From Pseudomonadota bacterium (lineage in GTDB: Bacteria; Pseudomonadota; Gammaproteobacteria; Burkholderiales; Rhodocyclaceae): a DNA stretch of 64,000 nt. The DNA lies in NCBI GenBank assembly GCA_018261905.1, contig JAGTRU010000026.1, positions 27,346 to 91,345 on the forward strand. The letters are read 5' to 3'. The notes below the pieces were generated by a model. The model saw nothing but the letters and a program-made list of their open reading frames with translations, was not told where the DNA came from and made no database searches. Position numbers and translations under genes: made by a program. Shown here piece by piece: positions 17,689-26,771 of this stretch (the stretch's first letter is position 1; the number at the start of each line of letters is the position of its first letter).

Positions 17689-19317
17689 ATGAAAACAGCA
17701 GCCCAACTGGCGGAACTCTTTCCCCACGCCGACGACGTTCCCGCCGATTACCGCATCCTGGCGCCGATTCACCAGCGCGCCATCCTCATCAACGGCGAGA
17801 TGCGCATCTGGAAAGGCGCGACGCGCGCCGTCCATTCGCCGGTCTGCGTCAGCGACGGCGACGGGCATTTGGCTCATGTCGAGCTGGGCAGTGTGCCGGT
17901 GACCGGCACGGTCGAGGCCGATGCGGCGCTGGCCGCGGCCGTCACCGCCTACGATCACGGCCGCGGCCAGTGGCCGAACCTGTCGGTGGCCGAGCGCATC
18001 GCCTGTGTCGTCGATTTCACTGGCCAGATCGTTGCTCGCCGACGCGAGATCGTGAACCTGATCATGTGGGAAATCGGCAAGAGCCTGGCCGATTCGCAGA
18101 AGGAATTCGACCGCACCATCGACTACATCCGCGCCACCATCGAGGAACTGAAGCGCCTCGACAACAGCAATTCGCGCTTCGAGATCGTCGACGGCACGAT
18201 CGCCCAGATCCGCCGCTCGCCGGTCGGCATCGCGCTGTGCATGGGGCCCTACAACTACCCGATGAACGAGACTTTCAGCACCCTGATCCCGGCGCTGATC
18301 ATGGGCAATGTCGTGCTCTTCAAGCCGCCGCGCTTCGGCGTGCTGCTCTATTACCCGATGCTCGAGGCCTTCCGCAGCGCCTTCCCGCCCGGCGTCATCA
18401 ATATCGTCTACGGCCAGGGGCATGTCGTCGTGCCACACATCATGGGCTCCGGCCAGGTCAATGTGCTGGCCCTGATCGGTTCCTCGGAAGTGGCCGACCA
18501 ACTCAAGAAATCGCACCCGAAAACCAACCGCTTGCGCGCCATCCTTGGTCTCGGCGCCAAGAACGCGGCGATCATCATGCCGGATGCCGACATTGAACTG
18601 ACGGTCAAGGAATGCATTACCGGCGCGCTGTCCTTCAACGGCCAGCGCTGCACGGCGATCAAGATGATCCTCGTCCACCAGTCGATCGCCGAAACCTTCC
18701 TCCGGCGTTTCTGCGAGGAGGTCGGCAAGCTGGCCATCGGCATGCCGTGGGAGCCGGGCGTCATGCTGACGCCCTTGCCCGAGATGGAAATGGTCGCCTA
18801 CATGAACGAATGCATCGCCGATGCCGTGGACAAGGGCGCCAAGGTGATCAATCCCGGCGGCGGCACGACGGTCGAGACGCTGTTCTATCCGGCGGTACTT
18901 TTTCCGGTCAAGGAGGGCATGAAGCTCTACCGCGAGGAACAGTTCGGACCGATCATCCCGGTCGCCACCTTCGAGGACATCGAAACGCCGCTCGACTACG
19001 TGATCACCTCCGACCATGGCCAGCAGGTGGCGATTTTCGGCAGCAATCCGGAGCAGATCGCCTCCCTGGTCGACACCCTGGTTAACCAGGTTTGCCGGGT
19101 CAATATCAATTGCCAGTGCCAGCGCGGCCCCGACGTCTTCCCCTTCGTCGGGCGCAAGGATTCGGCCGAAGGAACCTTATCCGTTCACGATGCCCTGCGC
19201 GCCTTCTCGATCCGCACCATGGTCGCCGCCAAGCAGACCGAAGCCTCGAAAAAGCTGCTCGATGCCATCGTGCTCGGCAACAAGTCGAATTTCATCAATA
19301 CCCACTTCATTCTTTGA
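17689..19317 (+). CDS. gapN: GapN-like aldehyde dehydrogenase superfamily protein (NADP-dependent glyceraldehyde-3-phosphate dehydrogenase type)
   Basis: 542 residues. Cofactor-domain motif GPYNYPMNETF (about 187-197) with the conserved Asn189, and catalytic Cys321 in FNGQRCTA. The canonical LELGGK, whose Glu is the general base, reads LGLGAKN at about 286-292, so that Glu is replaced by Gly. Non-phosphorylating GAPDH oxidises glyceraldehyde 3-phosphate directly to 3-phosphoglycerate with NADPH formation. Family membership is firm; the substrate and full activity are less sure because of the missing Glu. Start at ATG 17689 after GCGAGATCAGA. Confidence 0.78.
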   Translation: MKTAAQLAELFPHADDVPADYRILAPIHQRAILINGEMRIWKGATRAVHSPVCVSDGDGHLAHVELGSVPVTGTVEADAALAAAVTAYDHGRGQWPNLSVAERIACVVDFTGQIVARRREIVNLIMWEIGKSLADSQKEFDRTIDYIRATIEELKRLDNSNSRFEIVDGTIAQIRRSPVGIALCMGPYNYPMNETFSTLIPALIMGNVVLFKPPRFGVLLYYPMLEAFRSAFPPGVINIVYGQGHVVVPHIMGSGQVNVLALIGSSEVADQLKKSHPKTNRLRAILGLGAKNAAIIMPDADIELTVKECITGALSFNGQRCTAIKMILVHQSIAETFLRRFCEEVGKLAIGMPWEPGVMLTPLPEMEMVAYMNECIADAVDKGAKVINPGGGTTVETLFYPAVLFPVKEGMKLYREEQFGPIIPVATFEDIETPLDYVITSDHGQQVAIFGSNPEQIASLVDTLVNQVCRVNINCQCQRGPDVFPFVGRKDSAEGTLSVHDALRAFSIRTMVAAKQTEASKKLLDAIVLGNKSNFINTHFIL

Positions 19318-19453
19318 GAACGGGAATGCCGGATAGTCTTGCCTAAATTAATCCGAACATTGGAACAGCTTGACATATTTGAGCAACAGTCCTCGGGCAT
19401 AATATGACGAAGTGCCGCCCGGCGCTTCGTGCAATTGCCTTCAGGAGCCTGTC

Positions 19454-19627
19454 ATGACGGCGCAACGTCCCGTTTGTCCGGAATGCGGTGAGCGGAGTCT
19501 GATCAGAATTCACCGCCGCATGATCGACCGCTTGTTGGGCATATTCGTCAAGGTGCATCGTTATCGTTGCGAGGAATTCCCCTGTCGCTGGGAAGGTCGG
19601 CTGAAAGTGCCGAAAGTGTCCGGCTGA
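19454..19627 (+). CDS. Small zinc-ribbon-like protein (57 aa)
   Basis: Starts MTAQRPVCPECGERSLIRIH; the CPEC pair and a later YRCEEFPC pair could form a zinc ribbon. The rest is basic (HRRMIDRLLGIFVKVHRYR). CAGGAGCCTGTC precedes the ATG. Similar short 'CxxCG ... RYRC' proteins are common in betaproteobacteria; function unknown. Confidence 0.6.
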   Translation: MTAQRPVCPECGERSLIRIHRRMIDRLLGIFVKVHRYRCEEFPCRWEGRLKVPKVSG

Positions 19628-19695
19628 GTGCGGGTTTGGCCAAGGCGGTCGAGGCTGTTTCATGCATCGTCGTTTCGCCCTGGCGGGCCGGGGAT

Positions 19696-20142
19696 TTAGC
19701 CGGGGCGCCCGAACTTGGCGAGTAGCTGATCCATTTTTTCCGTGCGCTGGCGCTCGGCCTGGGCTGCTTTCTCGGCGGCCACGGCCGCTTCTTTTTCCGC
19801 CCGCCGCTTGTCGGCTTCCTTTTTCAGGCGCTCGCGAATGGCTTCCAGGGCGTATGCCCGGTGCACCTCCGTCACTTCGTCGGCGGTGTTGCCGTCGAGA
19901 TCGAAGCGTACCGTCGCTTTTTCCATGACTTTCAGATAGCGCAACGAGTTGGTGTGAATGCCGAGGGCGATACGCAGGGTCTTGCGTTCCAGATCCGGCA
20001 AGCGGGCCTGCAACTGTTTGTCGATGCCGATGGCCAGTGGCTGGCAATCACGGAAAACCGCGAAATCGGCCTGCAGTTTCTTGAGCAGGGCGCGCGGACT
20101 CTGGCTGGGAGCGGCGTCGGGTGTGGCAGTGGCGGTGTTCAT
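19696..20142 (-). CDS. proQ: Minimal ProQ/FinO-domain RNA chaperone
   Basis: 148 residues. FinO domain (about 15-115) with FRDCQPLAIGIDKQL, RIALGIHTNSLRYLK and RFDLDGN, all typical ProQ contacts. A charged helix (KKEADKRRAEKEAAVAAEK) follows in place of the C-terminal SH3-like domain of E. coli ProQ, giving the short form seen in Neisseria NMB1681 and other betaproteobacteria. It binds structured sRNAs and mRNA 3' ends. No operon partner. Confidence 0.88.
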   Translation of the reverse strand: MNTATATPDAAPSQSPRALLKKLQADFAVFRDCQPLAIGIDKQLQARLPDLERKTLRIALGIHTNSLRYLKVMEKATVRFDLDGNTADEVTEVHRAYALEAIRERLKKEADKRRAEKEAAVAAEKAAQAERQRTEKMDQLLAKFGRPG

Positions 20143-20297
20143 CGTTCGCGAAAGTCATATGGGATGTGCGGAGGGGTGGAGCGTATCACACCGCGTGTGG
20201 AGCGAGTGATTCGGCAGGTGGTGTTTGCCCGGCCGCGGCCGGCAACTGTCAGATTCGAGCGCTATAATCAGACGCTTTGCGATTCACAGGAGTCTTC

Positions 20298-21596
20298 ATG
20301 TCGTATCTGATTCGTCCTCTGCTAGCCGCCTGCGGCCTGGCCGTGGCCTTCTCTGCCAGTGCCGCCAAGCCGGCCAAGTCTGCTGCCAAGCAGCCCGTGG
20401 CCCCCGTCGCCGCGGCCGATTTCGAACTGGCGCACAATCTTGGTCCGACGGGCGAAGAGCAGTTGCGCGCTGTGGTCGAGCGCTTCAACAAGGAAAAAGG
20501 CGGCAACCTGAAACTGGTTCGCCTGGAAAAAGATGCGAAGCCGGTCGGACTTAACCTGATACGGCGTTACGACATGGGCGACGTGCTGACCCTGCCGAAG
20601 AATTTCCTGCCCTTGTATGCGGTCATGGCCAAGGCTGGTCAGCCCTTGAACGGCAACGATTTCTCGGCCGATCTGAAAGCCGGTGTGGTCGATGGCAAGG
20701 GGCGCGTGGTTGCCCTGCCGCTGGTTTATTCGACCCCGGTCCTCTTCTACAACAAGAACGCCTTCCGCAAGGCCAAGCTGGATCCGGATCAGCCGCCGAA
20801 GACCTGGTTCGAGATGCAGGGCATGCTCGACAAGTTGCAGGATGCCGGTTATGCCTGTCCGTATACCTCGTCCTGGCCGGTCTGGGTGCATCTCGATAAC
20901 GTCAGCGCCATTTCCGGCGTGCCGGCGGTAAGCGACAAGGGACAACTGATTTTCAACGGTCTGCCCCAGGTCAAGCATGTCGCCATGATGGCGACCTGGA
21001 GCAAAGCCGGCTATTTCCGTACCTTCGGCCGACGGGCCGAAGCCAGCGACAAGTTCCGTGATGGCGAATGCGCGATGATCACCACCGACTCCCGCGAACA
21101 CGTCGATTTCCGTGATGCCAAGGGCGTCGAACTGGGCGTTGCGGCGCTGCCTTACCATGACGACGTCTATGGCGGTCGGCAGAACTCGCTGGCCGACGGT
21201 GCTTCGTTGTGGGTCGGGGCCGGGCGTTCGCCGGCCGAATACAAGCAGGCGGCAAAGTTCGTTTCCTTCCTGCTGTCGCCGGAAATCCAAATCGAAATGG
21301 TCCGCGTCTACGGTGGTCTGCCGCTCACTTCGGCCGCCCGGGCGGCGGCGCGCAGCAAGATCCTGCGCGATGGCGACCAGACGCTGGAGATTGCCTACGC
21401 CTCGCTACGTGGTCGCGGTGCGAACCCGGCGGCGCACGTCTCCGATACCGACCCGGTGCGCATTGTCGCCAACGAGGAACTGGAAGCCGTGTGGTCCGAC
21501 AAGAAGCCGGCCAAGGCGGCACTCGATACCGCCGTCAGCCGGGGCAATGCGGTGCTCAACGCCAAGCCGGCGCTGAAGAAGACGCAACCCTTCTGA
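20298..21596 (+). CDS. ugpB: ABC transporter periplasmic substrate-binding protein, UgpB-like
   Basis: 432 residues. Signal peptide MSYLIRPLLAACGLAVAFSASA, then a bilobed extracellular solute-binding family 1 domain (e.g. TPVLFYNKNAFRKA and KTWFEMQGMLDKLQDAGY). Length and domain match UgpB, the glycerol-3-phosphate/glycerophosphodiester-binding protein. CAGGAGTCTTC precedes the ATG at 20298. It is followed with a 1-bp overlap by ugpQ, but the permease and ATPase genes (ugpA, E, C) are absent here and would have to be elsewhere. Confidence 0.8.
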   Translation: MSYLIRPLLAACGLAVAFSASAAKPAKSAAKQPVAPVAAADFELAHNLGPTGEEQLRAVVERFNKEKGGNLKLVRLEKDAKPVGLNLIRRYDMGDVLTLPKNFLPLYAVMAKAGQPLNGNDFSADLKAGVVDGKGRVVALPLVYSTPVLFYNKNAFRKAKLDPDQPPKTWFEMQGMLDKLQDAGYACPYTSSWPVWVHLDNVSAISGVPAVSDKGQLIFNGLPQVKHVAMMATWSKAGYFRTFGRRAEASDKFRDGECAMITTDSREHVDFRDAKGVELGVAALPYHDDVYGGRQNSLADGASLWVGAGRSPAEYKQAAKFVSFLLSPEIQIEMVRVYGGLPLTSAARAAARSKILRDGDQTLEIAYASLRGRGANPAAHVSDTDPVRIVANEELEAVWSDKKPAKAALDTAVSRGNAVLNAKPALKKTQPF

Positions 21597-22339
21597 TGTC
21601 GGTGCCGCTGCCGCGCTGGTTGGCTCATCGCGGTGGCGGCTCGCTCGCCCCGGAAAATACCCTGGCCGGCATCCGCCTGGCGGCCCGTCTGGGCTATCGG
21701 GCGGTCGAGTTCGATGTCATGCTGAGTGGCGACGGCACGCCGCTCCTCATCCATGACGAGACCCTGGAACGGACCACCAACGGTACCGGTCGTGTCGGCG
21801 AGACGTCGGATGCGCGGCTTTTTTCGCTCGATGCCGGGAATGGCGAACGTCTCCCCCGTTTGTCCGAGGCGGCCGCCCTGTGTCGCGCCTACGGTCTGCT
21901 GGCCAATGTCGAAATCAAGCCGAGCAGCGGCTGCGAGGTGCCGACGGCGGAAGTCGTCGCCCGCCAGTGTGCCCTTCTCTGGCAGGGGGCGGCAGTGCAG
22001 CCGGTGCTGTCGTCCTTTTCGCTGGCTGCGCTGGAGGTTGCCCGCGACCTGGCGCCCCAGATCCGACGCGGCGTGCTGTGGGAGACGCCACCGGCCGACT
22101 GGCCGCGGGACGTCGAGCGGCTCCGGGCGTCTTCGCTGCATTGCAGCGCCGCTCGGTTGAGCGACGAGGTGCTGGGCGAAGCGCAGGCCCGGGGCATCCC
22201 GCTGCTCTGTTACACGGTCAATGCGCCGGACGTCGCGGCCGGACTATTCGGGCGCGGCGTCAGCGCCCTGTTTACCGATCGCCTGGACCTCTTCGCAGCG
22301 GAAACAGGTGCTTACAAAGCCTTGCATTTGGGCGGCTGA
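21596..22339 (+). CDS. ugpQ: Glycerophosphodiester phosphodiesterase
   Basis: 247 residues, the size of UgpQ. N-terminal GDPD motif LAHRGGGSLAPENTLAGI carries the catalytic His-Arg, EFDVMLSGDGTPLLIHDE the Glu-Asp metal ligands and second catalytic His, and NVEIKP a further Glu. It hydrolyses glycerophosphodiesters to glycerol 3-phosphate plus alcohol. The start overlaps the ugpB stop (TGATG), so translation is coupled. No signal peptide: cytoplasmic. Confidence 0.92.
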   Translation: MSVPLPRWLAHRGGGSLAPENTLAGIRLAARLGYRAVEFDVMLSGDGTPLLIHDETLERTTNGTGRVGETSDARLFSLDAGNGERLPRLSEAAALCRAYGLLANVEIKPSSGCEVPTAEVVARQCALLWQGAAVQPVLSSFSLAALEVARDLAPQIRRGVLWETPPADWPRDVERLRASSLHCSAARLSDEVLGEAQARGIPLLCYTVNAPDVAAGLFGRGVSALFTDRLDLFAAETGAYKALHLGG

Positions 22340-22401
22340 TTTTCACCCGGTTTTACCTTCTAATTCGCTTCAGGGAATTCACCCGCTCTGAGGAGAAAAA
22401 C

Positions 22402-22755
22402 ATGAAGCAGATTAAAGTCCTGGTCGCCATCGCCCTGGCAGTTCCCCTGTTCGCCTTGGCCCAGGCCAATACGCCGCGCGTCGATCAGCGCGCCGCCAAT
22501 CAGCAGCAGCGCATCGATCAGGGGGTCGCCTCGGGTAGCCTGACGCCGCGCGAGGCCAATCGTCTGGAGCGGGGGCAACTGCATGTCGACAGGATGGAAG
22601 CCCGGGCCAAGGCCGACGGCGTGGTGACCAACCGGGAGCGAGCCCGCCTGCATCAGGCCCAGGATGTGCAAAGTCGCCGCATCTACAGCCAGAAGCATGA
22701 CCGGCAGCACGATTACAACCATAACGGCTTGCTCGATCGGCCGCGTCGTCGCTGA
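22402..22755 (+). CDS. Small secreted basic protein (117 aa), unknown
   Basis: Signal peptide MKQIKVLVAIALAVPLFALAQA, then a Gln/Arg-rich helical protein with RVDQRAANQQQRIDQGVASG, LTPREANRLERGQ and an Asp-rich end DRQHDYNHNGLLDRPRRR. The heptad-like 'Q..RI..G...G.LT..E...L' pattern is seen in many short periplasmic proteins of betaproteobacteria. GAGGAGAAAAAC precedes the ATG. A terminator follows. Confidence 0.75.
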   Translation: MKQIKVLVAIALAVPLFALAQANTPRVDQRAANQQQRIDQGVASGSLTPREANRLERGQLHVDRMEARAKADGVVTNRERARLHQAQDVQSRRIYSQKHDRQHDYNHNGLLDRPRRR

Positions 22756-22778
22756 TTACCGCGCCGAGCCGGCCCGCC

Positions 22779-22807
22779 GACCCGCCTTGTGGCGGGTCTT
22801 TCGTTTT
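22779..22807 (+). terminator. Rho-independent terminator before alaS
   Basis: Perfect stem GACCCGCC-TTGT-GGCGGGTC followed by TTTCGTTTT. It ends the small secreted-protein gene. Confidence 0.85.
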
Positions 22808-22894
22808 GGCTGTTGCGTAGAGCCTGCACTGCTGGCGGGTGGTTTCATTTAAAATCACGCCTTTCGAATTCCATGCCTTTAGGGCCGCCAGCTT

Positions 22895-25516
22895 ATGAAA
22901 AGCTCAGAAATCCGTCAGCAATTCCTCGACTTCTTCGCCTCCAAGGGCCATCAGATCGTCGCTTCCAGCTCGCTGGTGCCGCACGAGGACCCGACCTTGC
23001 TGTTTACCAATGCCGGGATGAACCAGTTCAAGGACGTTTTTCTTGGCTTTGACAAGCGGCCTTATTCCCGTGCGACCACCTCGCAGAAATGCGTGCGGGC
23101 CGGCGGCAAGCATAACGATCTCGAGAATGTCGGGTATACCGCGCGTCACCACACCTTTTTCGAAATGCTCGGCAATTTCAGCTTTGGCGATTATTTCAAG
23201 CACGATGCCATCAAATACGCCTGGGAACTGCTGACCGACGTCTACAAGCTCCCCAAGGACAAGCTGACGGTCACCGTCTATGCCGAGGACGACGAGGCCT
23301 ACGACATCTGGACCAAGGAAATCGGCGTGCCCGCCGAGCGGGTCATCCGCATCGGCGATAACAAGGGGGGGCGTTACGCTTCCGATAATTTCTGGATGAT
23401 GGGCGATACCGGTCCTTGCGGGCCTTGCACGGAAATTTTTTACGACCACGGCGAACAATACTGGGGTGGCCCTCCGGGAAGCCCGGAAGAGGACGGCGAC
23501 CGTTTCATTGAAATCTGGAACAACGTCTTCATGCAGTTCAATCGTGATGAGGCAGGTGTCATGCACCCGTTGCCCAAGCCATCGGTCGACACCGGCATGG
23601 GCCTGGAGCGTATCTCGGCCGTGCTGCAACAGGTGCACGCCAATTACGAAATCGACCTGTTCCAGTCGCTGATCAAGGCCGCCGCCCGTGAAACCAGTGC
23701 CGCCGATATGGATACGCCGTCGCTCAAGGTGCTGGCCGACCATATCCGGGCCTGTTCCTTCCTGATCGCCGACGGCGTCATTCCCGGCAACGAAGGCCGC
23801 GGCTACGTGCTGCGCCGCATCATCCGCCGCGCCATCCGCCATGGTTATAAACTCGGCGCCCGTGTCGCCTTCTTCAACAAGATGGTGCCGGATCTCGTCG
23901 CCGAAATGGGCGCTGCCTACCCGGAGCTGGTGCAGCACCAGTACAAGGTCGTCGCCACCCTGAAGCAGGAAGAGGATCGCTTTTTCGAAACCATCGAGCA
24001 TGGCATGGCCATCGTCGAAGCCGAACTCGCCGCGTTGCAGGCGGCCGGCAACAAGGTGTTCAATGGCGATGCTGCCTTCAAGCTGCACGACACCTACGGC
24101 TTCCCGCTTGACCTGACGCAGGATATCTGCCGCGAACACGACGTCACCGTCGATGCTGCCGCCTTCGATGCCGCCATGGCGCGTCAGAAGGAGCAGGCGC
24201 GCGCCGCCGGCAAGTTCAAGATGGCGACCAACCTGGAATACAACGGCCCGGCGACGACATTCCACGGTTACGAGGCGCTCGAATTCAAGGGTAACGTGCT
24301 GGCGCTGTACAAGGATGGTGCGGCGGTCAATCAACTGAACGAGGGCGAGCAGGGTGTCGTCGTCCTCGACAACACGCCGTTCTATGCCGAGTCCGGCGGC
24401 CAGGTCGGCGATTGCGGCGTGCTGCAGTCGATGCATGGCATCCTTGCCGTCGAGGACACGCAAAAAATCCAGGCCACCGTCTTCGGTCACCACGGCGTTG
24501 TTAAGACCGGGGCGATCAGCGTTGGCAATGGCGTCACCGCCAAGGTCGATGTGCCGGCTCGCCTGCGCACGGCCCGTAACCATTCGGCGACTCACCTGCT
24601 GCACAAGGCGTTGCGCGAAGTGCTCGGCGACCATGTGCAGCAGAAGGGCTCGCAGGTCGATCCGGAGAAGACCCGTTTCGACTTCGTGCATAACCAGCCC
24701 CTGAGCGACGAGGAAATCCGCCGCGTCGAGCATATCGTCAATGCCGAAATTCTCGCCAATACGGCCAATGCCACCCGCGTCCTGCCTATTGCCGAAGCCC
24801 AGAAACTGGGCGCCATGATGTTGTTCGGCGAAAAGTACGGTGACAGCGTGCGCGTGCTCGATATCGGGTCGTCGCGCGAGTTGTGCGGCGGCACGCACGT
24901 TTCCCGGACCGGCGATATCGGCCTCTTCAGCATCTTGGCCGAAAGCGGCGTGGCGGCCGGCGTGCGGCGGGTGGAGGCGGTGACCGGCGATAACGCCTTG
25001 AACTCCCTGCAGGCGATGGAAGATGCCCTCGGTGCTACGGCTGCGGCCCTGAAAGTCTTGCCCAGGGACGTCCCGGCCCGGGTCGTTGTGGTCCTTGACC
25101 AGGTGCGTAAACTGGAGCGCGAACTGGCGGCCCTCAAGGGCAAGTTGGCGTCGGCCCAGGGCGATGAGATGCTGGCTCAGGCGGTCGAGGTCAAGGGGGC
25201 CAACGTACTGGCGGCCAAGATGGAGGGCGCCGATCTCACCGCCCTGCGCGAAACCATGGACAAGTTGAAGGATAAGCTGAAGTCGGCGGCCATTGTTCTG
25301 GCTTCGGTGGTCGATGGAAAAGTGACGCTGATCGCCGGCGTTACAGCCGGTCTGACCGGTCAGATCAAGGCCGGCGAACTGGTCAATATGGTCGCCCAGC
25401 AGGTCGGTGGCAAGGGGGGCGGGCGTCCCGACATGGCGCAGGCCGGCGGTACCCAACCGGAGAACCTGGCGCCGGCATTGGCTTCGGTTGCCGCCTGGGT
25501 GGCGGGAAAATTGTGA
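22895..25516 (+). CDS. alaS: Alanine--tRNA ligase
   Basis: 873 residues, standard length. Class II catalytic core (about 1-240) beginning [19 protein letters not shown], editing domain with HSATHLL and CGGTHV zinc/editing motifs (about 565-670), and C-terminal C-Ala domain with the Gly-rich [15 protein letters not shown]. Charges tRNA-Ala and hydrolyses mischarged Ser/Gly. Upstream signal is weak (GGGCCGCCAGCTT), but the start matches family N-termini. Confidence 0.97.
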   Translation: MKSSEIRQQFLDFFASKGHQIVASSSLVPHEDPTLLFTNAGMNQFKDVFLGFDKRPYSRATTSQKCVRAGGKHNDLENVGYTARHHTFFEMLGNFSFGDYFKHDAIKYAWELLTDVYKLPKDKLTVTVYAEDDEAYDIWTKEIGVPAERVIRIGDNKGGRYASDNFWMMGDTGPCGPCTEIFYDHGEQYWGGPPGSPEEDGDRFIEIWNNVFMQFNRDEAGVMHPLPKPSVDTGMGLERISAVLQQVHANYEIDLFQSLIKAAARETSAADMDTPSLKVLADHIRACSFLIADGVIPGNEGRGYVLRRIIRRAIRHGYKLGARVAFFNKMVPDLVAEMGAAYPELVQHQYKVVATLKQEEDRFFETIEHGMAIVEAELAALQAAGNKVFNGDAAFKLHDTYGFPLDLTQDICREHDVTVDAAAFDAAMARQKEQARAAGKFKMATNLEYNGPATTFHGYEALEFKGNVLALYKDGAAVNQLNEGEQGVVVLDNTPFYAESGGQVGDCGVLQSMHGILAVEDTQKIQATVFGHHGVVKTGAISVGNGVTAKVDVPARLRTARNHSATHLLHKALREVLGDHVQQKGSQVDPEKTRFDFVHNQPLSDEEIRRVEHIVNAEILANTANATRVLPIAEAQKLGAMMLFGEKYGDSVRVLDIGSSRELCGGTHVSRTGDIGLFSILAESGVAAGVRRVEAVTGDNALNSLQAMEDALGATAAALKVLPRDVPARVVVVLDQVRKLERELAALKGKLASAQGDEMLAQAVEVKGANVLAAKMEGADLTALRETMDKLKDKLKSAAIVLASVVDGKVTLIAGVTAGLTGQIKAGELVNMVAQQVGGKGGGRPDMAQAGGTQPENLAPALASVAAWVAGKL

Positions 25517-25821
25517 AAAAGACGCTGTGTGTCTTGGTCCTGGGCTGGGCGGCCGGTGCCGCCGGTGCCGCCGAACTCGACCGCACGCCGCTGGAGGCGG
25601 TGACGGCGAGCGGCGACAAAGTTCGGCTTTTCCCGAATGGCCGTTGGGAATTTGCCGATGCCGCCAAGGCGGCCGCTGCCCAGCAAGCCGCCGCTCACTA
25701 TCCGGAAAATAAGACCCGTCCGCTTGAGGCCCAGGGCGGGCTGTTCGGCGGCATCGGCCGAAGCATCATGCCGGGCGACAAGGATTACAACCGGGGCAGT
25801 CTGAACCCGAAGGCGCACTGA
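25513..25821 (+). CDS. Small secreted protein (102 aa), unknown
   Basis: GTG start overlapping the alaS stop (GTGA). Signal peptide [21 protein letters not shown], then a domain with [20 protein letters not shown], which resembles the short beta motif of DUF3157-type periplasmic proteins, and a Gly-rich end ([19 protein letters not shown]). Coupled to alaS translation. No function known. Confidence 0.75.
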   Translation: MKKTLCVLVLGWAAGAAGAAELDRTPLEAVTASGDKVRLFPNGRWEFADAAKAAAAQQAAAHYPENKTRPLEAQGGLFGGIGRSIMPGDKDYNRGSLNPKAH

Positions 25822-25876
25822 TTGTTCGGAGTTGTTGTGATCTCGGTAGAAGAGCAATCTGATATAAGTGATTATC

Positions 25877-25890
25877 TTGATTTAAGTCAA
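25877..25890. promoter_or_regulatory. FNR/ANR box upstream of ompW
   Basis: TTGAT-TTAA-GTCAA matches the FNR consensus TTGAT-N4-ATCAA with one change. It lies 61 bases before the ompW ATG. E. coli ompW is FNR-controlled, so oxygen-responsive expression is likely (inference). Confidence 0.65.
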
Positions 25891-25950
25891 AATCAGAGCT
25901 CGCGGCACGAGTAGCATGCCCTTTTTTAGTCAAAAAAGAGGGAGTGCCGT

Positions 25951-26565
25951 ATGAAAAATAAGATTCTCGTTGCTGCTCTTGCTGTTGCTGGCTTGATCTC
26001 GGTCAATGTTGCCCAGGCGGCGGAGGAAGGTTCTTTCCTGGTTCGAGCGCGAGCCGTGAATATTTCCTTTGACAATGGTCAGGCAGACAATCTGCAGGCA
26101 ACGGCCTTGGTTGAAGCGAAAGACCGCTGGATTCCGGAAGTGGACCTGAGCTATTTCATCACCAAGAATATCGCCGCCGAATTGGTGCTGACGTATCCGC
26201 AAACTGTCGATATCAAGGTAAATGGCGTCGAGAGAGGCAAGATCAAGGCGCTGCCGCCTTCCCTGTTGGTGCAATACCATTTCACCGAGCTGGGGGCCTT
26301 TAAGCCTTATGTTGGCGCCGGTCTGAACTATACGATTTTCACCAGCCGGAACAATATTCTGAGCGGCGCTGCTTCGGTCGATTCTTCCAGTTTCGGTCTG
26401 GTCGGCCAGCTGGGTTTTGACTATGCGTTGACCAAGAACTGGCTGCTCAATCTGGATGTGAAGTACATCCAGATGGATACCGACGTGAAAGTTGGTGGGA
26501 ATAAGGTGGGTAAGCTTGAGCTGAACCCGGTCACTGCTGGTGTCGGTGTCGGCTATCGTTTCTAA
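25951..26565 (+). CDS. ompW: OmpW family outer-membrane porin
   Basis: 204 residues. Signal peptide MKNKILVAALAVAGLISVNVAQA, then an eight-stranded barrel with the OmpW hallmarks: early SFLVRARAVNISF, a YFITKNIAAELVLTYP strand, and GAFKPYVGAGLNYTIF, ending with the C-terminal GVGYRF aromatic that the BAM machinery recognises. It forms a narrow hydrophobic channel in the outer membrane. An FNR-type site precedes it and a terminator follows. Confidence 0.93.
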   Translation: MKNKILVAALAVAGLISVNVAQAAEEGSFLVRARAVNISFDNGQADNLQATALVEAKDRWIPEVDLSYFITKNIAAELVLTYPQTVDIKVNGVERGKIKALPPSLLVQYHFTELGAFKPYVGAGLNYTIFTSRNNILSGAASVDSSSFGLVGQLGFDYALTKNWLLNLDVKYIQMDTDVKVGGNKVGKLELNPVTAGVGVGYRF

Positions 26566-26585
26566 GCTTCCCGGCTGAACAAAAG

Positions 26586-26612
26586 CGGGGCGCCAAGCGG
26601 TGCCCCGTTTTT
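26586..26612 (+). terminator. Rho-independent terminator of ompW
   Basis: Stem CGGGGCGCC-AAGC-GGTGCCCCG (one G-T pair) followed by TTTTT at 26608-26612. Confidence 0.88.
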
Positions 26613-26661
26613 CATTGTGCGGACAGTCAGTCTCCGGCGATTCGGTGTTAGAATTCGCCCC

Positions 26662-26757
26662 GGCGGGTCTCCCCGCATTGCAGGGTGGTGAATCTGGTCA
26701 GGTCCGGAAGGAAGCAGCCACAGCTACTTACTGCAAGTGCCGGGGGTTAGGCTCGCC
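26662..26757 (+). ncRNA. ffs: Signal recognition particle 4.5S RNA (small bacterial type)
   Basis: Contains the SRP domain IV core GGTCAGGTCCGGAAGGAAGC at 26696-26715 followed by AGCC. The 5' GGCGGGTCTCCCCGCA pairs with the 3' TGCCGGGGGTTAGGCTCGCC to close one long hairpin of about 96 nt. It binds Ffh and targets nascent membrane proteins. Position just before dnaX is the usual one in betaproteobacteria. Ends are set by base-pairing and are approximate. Confidence 0.93.
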
Positions 26758-26771
26758 ATTTTGTGGGGCGC

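Noticed and set aside
22904..25456. 850-codon reverse frame over alaS
   Set aside because: Mirror of alaS codon bias; no motif, start signal or partner gene.
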